Origin: an uncultured Christensenellaceae bacterium
GTDB taxonomy: Bacteria; Bacillota; Clostridia; Christensenellales; UBA3700
Reading direction: 5' to 3'
Assembly: GCA_944380285.1 (NCBI GenBank)
Contig: CALWGZ010000003.1
Location: 124,001 to 188,000, forward strand
DNA length: 64,000 bases
The position numbers were made by a program, and so were the translations under genes. Each line of letters starts with the position of its first letter. Position 1 is the first letter of the stretch. The notes below the pieces were generated by a model, which did not search any database, was not told where the DNA came from, and saw nothing but the letters and a program-made list of their open reading frames with translations. Below are positions 59,969 through 64,000 of the stretch, piece by piece.

Positions 59969-60906
59969 CTCAGCTTCGACGCCAGCTCGTCCATTCGTTT
60001 GACCAGCGGTTTCATGATGGGCGGAATCACATACCCCACCTTGATTGAACACCATATCTCGTTGAAAAGCCCATAGAAAGCCAGCTTGTATTCTATTTTC
60101 TCTGATGCGCCGTATTTTGACACATAGCTGCCGACGAGCTTGAAACGCTCGCCCCAAAGGTTACGGAATTGGAAGAGATCGTATTCTCTGTCCGCATACA
60201 TCGAGTTGAGCGGATCGATGAAGCCGCTGACTCGTCCCTTACTGTACATGATATTTGCTACGTTGAGGTCGCCGTGGATGAGGCAAGGCGCGCTCGCCTT
60301 CTCGGAGAATATGATGTCATAGACGTCCATCGCCCTCTTCATTGCGTCGATTATCTCGCGGCTAAAAATACGGTCTTGCCTTACGGCGGCAAAAATACTT
60401 TCCGCAAACGGGCGGTAGAACCCCTGCCAATCGTCGTACTTTGGCGACATGGTGTCGCCGTACTTGTCGGCGGTGAATGTGTGAATTGTGTGCAGCGCAG
60501 TCGTGACCTCGTCGGCAAACCTCTCCTTTTTGGCTTTCGAGCCAAGTTGCAGCGACAGCGACGTCAATGCGCTCTTGCCGTCTATCCTCTCCATGCCGTA
60601 GCATGCGACGGGCACACTTGCGTCCGCCTCGCGGCAAAACAAGATCTTTGGCATCGGCAGAGAACAAGCCGAGCCGAGCAACGACAAATCATGGGTCTCT
60701 TTGCGCATCATCGCACCGTCTACAAGCAGCTTTACGACCATTTCTCCGCCGTCAAAACTCACGCCGAAAGCGCGTCCGAACGACCCGCCGCCCAAATATT
60801 TAACTTTGCGCGGCTCAACCCCGAGCGCTTCTCTTGCCGCCGCCGACGCAAACTCCGCGCCGACTTTTTTGTCGATATCTATTGATCTTGCCCTGCCGAT
60901 TTCCAT
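59965..60906 (-). CDS. APH/choline-kinase-like phosphotransferase
   Basis: 313 residues. Kinase fold with a glycine-rich loop GGGSFGRAFGV, the catalytic loop LIHGDLNVANIM and the metal-binding GFIDP. Similar proteins phosphorylate aminoglycosides, choline, homoserine or sugars; nothing here allows a choice, and resistance should not be assumed. GAGGTGAG precedes the ATG. It is translated together with the esterase. Confidence 0.85.
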   Translation of the reverse strand: MEIGRARSIDIDKKVGAEFASAAAREALGVEPRKVKYLGGGSFGRAFGVSFDGGEMVVKLLVDGAMMRKETHDLSLLGSACSLPMPKILFCREADASVPVACYGMERIDGKSALTSLSLQLGSKAKKERFADEVTTALHTIHTFTADKYGDTMSPKYDDWQGFYRPFAESIFAAVRQDRIFSREIIDAMKRAMDVYDIIFSEKASAPCLIHGDLNVANIMYSKGRVSGFIDPLNSMYADREYDLFQFRNLWGERFKLVGSYVSKYGASEKIEYKLAFYGLFNEIWCSIKVGYVIPPIMKPLVKRMDELASKLR

Positions 60907-60923
60907 AACTCACCTCAAAGACA

Positions 60924-60952
60924 ATTATATCAAAGCGACACAAGTACGTCAA
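60924..60952 (-). promoter_or_regulatory. Promoter of the kinase-esterase operon (TTGACG-17-TATAAT)
   Basis: TTGACG (60952-60947), 17 bases, TATAAT (60929-60924). Close to consensus. Confidence 0.82.
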
Positions 60953-61039
60953 CCGCCAAAATCGAATAAACGGCTCAATCCTTTATGGCTTGAGCCCCGG
61001 GCAAGACAAAGTACGCGCGCAAAAGGTACGTTTTTCTCC
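60953..61039. other. Start of a 420-bp non-coding region
   Basis: No gene. A 7-bp inverted repeat GGCTCAA/TTGAGCC (60972-60996) is the only local structure before the repeats begin. Confidence 0.4.
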
Positions 61040-61081
61040 GCGGTCAGCATGGTCTGCGCAAGTGGAGTGAGGACAAGCCGA
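61040..61081 (+). repeat. GACAAGCCGA element, first copy of a 42-nt direct repeat
   Basis: Starts GCGGTCAGCATGG and ends GGACAAGCCGA, about 32 of 42 positions identical to the copy 103 bases downstream. It is followed by TTTGTCGGTGC, as is the second copy, but without the intervening terminator hairpin. Confidence 0.7.
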
Positions 61082-61142
61082 AAAACGTTGTTTGTCGGTG
61101 CGTAACCTTTTCAACGAACCAAGCACATAAATTGCTATCTCT

Positions 61143-61184
61143 GCGGTCAGCATGGACCGCGCCGCGTGTATGTGGACAAGCCGA
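61143..61184 (+). repeat. GACAAGCCGA element, second copy
   Basis: Same 42-nt frame (GCGGTCAGCATGG...GGACAAGCCGA). Its first half forms a hairpin GCGGTC-AGCATG-GACCGC. From 61155 on it is also the left arm of the long inverted repeat that ends at the gdhA stop codon. Confidence 0.7.
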
Positions 61185-61375
61185 CATAAAAATATCCGAC
61201 GGCGTTTTGCCGTCGGAATTTTTTGTCGGTGCTCGCAGTTGAGGCGAGCGTATTTTGCGCAGGGGCGAGTCATCGACCGCGCAGGTCAATACCCTTGGGT
61301 CTTAGCAAGCGGCGGGACGATGCCCCTGCGTAAAAGCCGCCGCCTCAACCTTGCCCACATGCGCGCGGCGCGGTC
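61155..61375 (+). ncRNA. Candidate structured RNA or MITE-like inverted-repeat element
   Basis: A 26-nt left arm (61155-61180) pairs with 61350-61375 at 25 of 26 positions when G-U is allowed. Inside, GTTGAGGCG (61238-61246) pairs with CGCCTCAAC (61341-61349), and 61253-61266 pairs with 61322-61335 over 14 bp including one G-U. The three G-U pairs all work only in plus-strand RNA. A terminator hairpin (61195-61217) and small inner hairpins complete a branched fold. No promoter is evident, so a decayed mobile element is an alternative. Confidence 0.45.
61195..61224. terminator. Bidirectional hairpin terminator
   Basis: TCCGACGGC-GTTTT-GCCGTCGGA with T6 on the plus strand and TATTTTTAT on the minus strand. 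The minus-strand side would end gdhA transcripts that pass through the structured region. Confidence 0.78.
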
Positions 61376-62722
<1,347 letters not shown>

Positions 62723-62752
62723 TCAAAATTTGCGTTCGATTTTAATGACGAT

Positions 62753-62781
62753 ATTTTAGCGCAACGCCGTATTGATGTCAA
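62753..62781 (-). promoter_or_regulatory. gdhA promoter (TTGACA-17-TAAAAT)
   Basis: TTGACA (62781-62776), 17 bases, TAAAAT (62758-62753), about 40 bases before the ATG. Confidence 0.82.
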
Positions 62782-62801
62782 AAAATTTTATACAAAAAAT
62801 T

Positions 62802-62873
62802 GAGTTATCGGACACTTTTGCCGAATTTTGTAGTATAACTTGCCAAAAGTGTCGCTTTTGCCGTCCGAAACTC
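62802..62873. repeat. Nested inverted repeats between gdhA and the WYL regulator
   Basis: GACACTTTTG (62811-62820) pairs with CAAAAGTGTC (62844-62853), and GAGTT-TCGGAC (62802-62813, one bulged A) pairs with GTCCGAAACTC (62863-62873); the two share GAC, so they are alternatives. CTTTTGCCG is also directly repeated at 62815 and 62855. It lies upstream of both divergent promoters. Confidence 0.6.
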
Positions 62874-62920
62874 CCCAAATATGCAACATCTGTTACTCAA
62901 TTTCGCTGCCTTTCTATACT

Positions 62921-62935
62921 CGTCAATTATTGACG
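62921..62935 (+). promoter_or_regulatory. Palindromic operator candidate at the WYL regulator promoter
   Basis: CGTCAAT-T-ATTGACG is a perfect 15-base palindrome whose right arm contains the -35 box. It is a likely autoregulatory site. Confidence 0.55.
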
Positions 62936-62958
62936 TGCGGGCGCGTGCGTGATAAAAT
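62930..62958 (+). promoter_or_regulatory. Promoter of the WYL regulator gene (TTGACG-17-TAAAAT)
   Basis: TTGACG (62930-62935), 17 bases, TAAAAT (62953-62958), giving a short leader with AGGAGG before the ATG. Confidence 0.75.
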
Positions 62959-62978
62959 AGTGATGAAGGAGGACCTCT

Positions 62979-63884
62979 ATGGTAGCCGATACTTTCATCA
63001 TGTTGCTTGAGCTTCTCGCCCACGACAAACTCACTGCAAAACAGCTGTCCGAACGTCTCGAAGTGTCCGAACGCACGGTCTATCGCTACATCGACGTGCT
63101 TTCGGCGTCGGGCATCCCCGTCGTGTCCAACAAGGGCAAGGGCGGAGGCATCTCGATCGGCAGCGACTACCGCCTTACGAGCGCGCTCTTCGACAAGGCG
63201 GAGCTTCAATACATCGTCGCGGCGATCGAGGCTTTTTCCTCCCCGACCGTGTTCAGAGAAAAGGTGCTGCTCAAACTCAACTCGATGCGCCCGTCCGCGG
63301 GCACGAGCGGCTTTGCCAACGAAGACTTTGCGGTAGACTTTTCGGACGCTCCGCAGGGCGACGCTTTCGGCGCAAAGTTGGACGCGCTGTCCGCCGCCAA
63401 AAAGGCGCGCAAGGCGGTCGAGATCTGCTATCACAACCGCCGCGGCGACATCTCCGAGAGGGTGATCGAGCCGTACATCTTCGTCTACAACAACGGCAAT
63501 TGGTATGTGTTCGCGCGGTGCCGCCGCGAGGACGCGATGCGCATGTTCAAGCTGTCGCGCGTCACGCACATCGTGCCGACAAATTCGGACTATGTGATAC
63601 CGCCGCGATTCGAGCGCAGCTGGGACCTTGCCGACCCCACCAAAAAGCAAAAGATACACGTCGTGCTGCACGTCGGCGAAAAGGCGCGCTATGACGTAGA
63701 GGAATGGCTCGGGCTCGAAAACGTCCGCAAGACGGAAAAGGGCTATACCGCGCGCGGAGACGTATTTGACAACGAGACGACGTTTGCCAAGCTGCTCTCC
63801 TTCGGCGACGCGATCGAGATCGAATCGCCCAAATCGCTCGCCGAAAAAATACGCGCGGCTCACGAGAGCGCCGCGCGCAGATGA
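62979..63884 (+). CDS. HTH-WYL transcriptional regulator (YafY/DeoR-like)
   Basis: 301 residues. The N-terminal winged helix (HTH_11) reads KLTAKQLSERLEVSERTVYRYIDVL, followed by GGGISIGSDYRL. The central WYL domain reads YHNRRGDISERVIEPYIFVYNNGNWYVFA, and a C-terminal WCX-type extension completes it. WYL domains bind small ligands or nucleic acid fragments. Divergent from gdhA; AGGAGG before the ATG and a palindrome in the promoter suggest autoregulation, perhaps with control of gdhA. Confidence 0.92.
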   Translation: MVADTFIMLLELLAHDKLTAKQLSERLEVSERTVYRYIDVLSASGIPVVSNKGKGGGISIGSDYRLTSALFDKAELQYIVAAIEAFSSPTVFREKVLLKLNSMRPSAGTSGFANEDFAVDFSDAPQGDAFGAKLDALSAAKKARKAVEICYHNRRGDISERVIEPYIFVYNNGNWYVFARCRREDAMRMFKLSRVTHIVPTNSDYVIPPRFERSWDLADPTKKQKIHVVLHVGEKARYDVEEWLGLENVRKTEKGYTARGDVFDNETTFAKLLSFGDAIEIESPKSLAEKIRAAHESAARR

Positions 63885-63899
63885 TCTTTTGATCACAGG

Positions 63900-63925
63900 G
63901 CGCCCCGTTTCGGGGGCGCTTTTTT
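63900..63925 (+). terminator. Terminator of the WYL regulator gene
   Basis: GCGCCCC-GTTTCG-GGGGCGC followed by six T, about 15 bases past the stop. Confidence 0.88.
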
Positions 63926-64000
63926 CATGTCGCAAGCGTCCAAGCGGAGCCGCTTTTGAAATATATCGGCGCTCCCTCGCACATCCGAGCCAACACGGCG
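63926..64000. other. Window end, nothing recognised
   Basis: Seventy-five bases after the terminator with no supported gene or structure. Confidence 0.4.

Noticed and set aside
59965..60906. Antibiotic resistance (aminoglycoside phosphotransferase)
   Set aside because: The kinase motifs are shared with choline, homoserine and sugar kinases; nothing in the sequence or context supports aminoglycoside specificity.
61040..61184. CRISPR array
   Set aside because: Only two copies of a 42-nt imperfect repeat with hairpins, variable spacing and no cas genes; better explained as the GACAAGCCGA element.
62805..63935. A 376-codon minus-strand frame opposite the WYL regulator
   Set aside because: Antisense to a gene with clear HTH and WYL domains and its own promoter and terminator.

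Overview
The window is a GC-rich stretch of bacterial chromosome, almost all of it on the minus strand. It carries core housekeeping genes in gene orders typical of Firmicutes, most likely an uncultured member of class Clostridia. The evidence is synteny: yqfC-yqfD-phoH-pgpH-ybeY-cdd-era-yqzL-recO followed by ppdK; ftsK-rimO-pgsA; rpsO-pnp next to an M16 peptidase and a dUTPase; secD-secF-recJ-rel-dtd-hemZ; dnaX-ebfC-recR. YqfC/YqfD point to a sporulating lineage. Large single-chain PurL, HemZ and PPDK fit anaerobic Clostridia. I see no rRNA, tRNA, CRISPR array, insertion sequence or prophage.

Layout. 1-5.1 kb: ftsK-rimO-pgsA operon plus a truncated downstream gene. 5.2-6.5 kb: dinB alone, under a LexA-type box. 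6.7-9.5 kb: ppdK. 9.6-20.5 kb: one long operon from a perfect sigma-A promoter at 20.5 kb (PfoR-like IIC protein, pepF, dnaB, yqfC, yqfD, phoH, pgpH, ybeY, cdd, era, yqzL, recO), mostly joined by 1-8 nt overlaps. 20.5-25.0 kb: an envelope region with little known function: three paralogous lipoproteins, two unknown membrane proteins, a membrane-embedded M28 peptidase and a zinc-ribbon microprotein. 25.1-30.4 kb: dut, M16 peptidase, a divergent NodB-like protein, pnp and rpsO. 30.4-40.1 kb: hemZ, metallo-hydrolase, dtd, rel, recJ, secF, secD. 40.2-42.7 kb: recR-ebfC-dnaX. 42.7-45.2 kb: a GPH-type symporter and a lone MazF-type RNase. 45.2-58.8 kb: nnrD, recX, ygiQ and the pur operon (purE,C,M,N,H,D,L). 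59-64 kb: esterase, APH-like kinase, gdhA and a divergent WYL regulator.

The unusual signals are mostly non-coding. There is an intergenic cluster of three perfect DnaA boxes at 58.9 kb. A consensus SOS box overlaps the dinB promoter, which should give an almost leaderless mRNA. A large inverted-repeat structure with strand-specific G-U pairs follows gdhA, and a dispersed GACAAGCCGA element is linked to terminators at 27.7 and 61.1 kb. Two promoters have the -35 box inside an 8-9-8 palindrome. phoH seems to start at AUA. Protein-level oddities are a PgpH without its extracellular domain, a RecO without zinc cysteines, a NodB-fold protein without the catalytic aspartates and a GPH symporter with a long acidic tail.

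Starts were chosen from Shine-Dalgarno position and operon overlaps. Functions come from recognised motifs; no database search was run.
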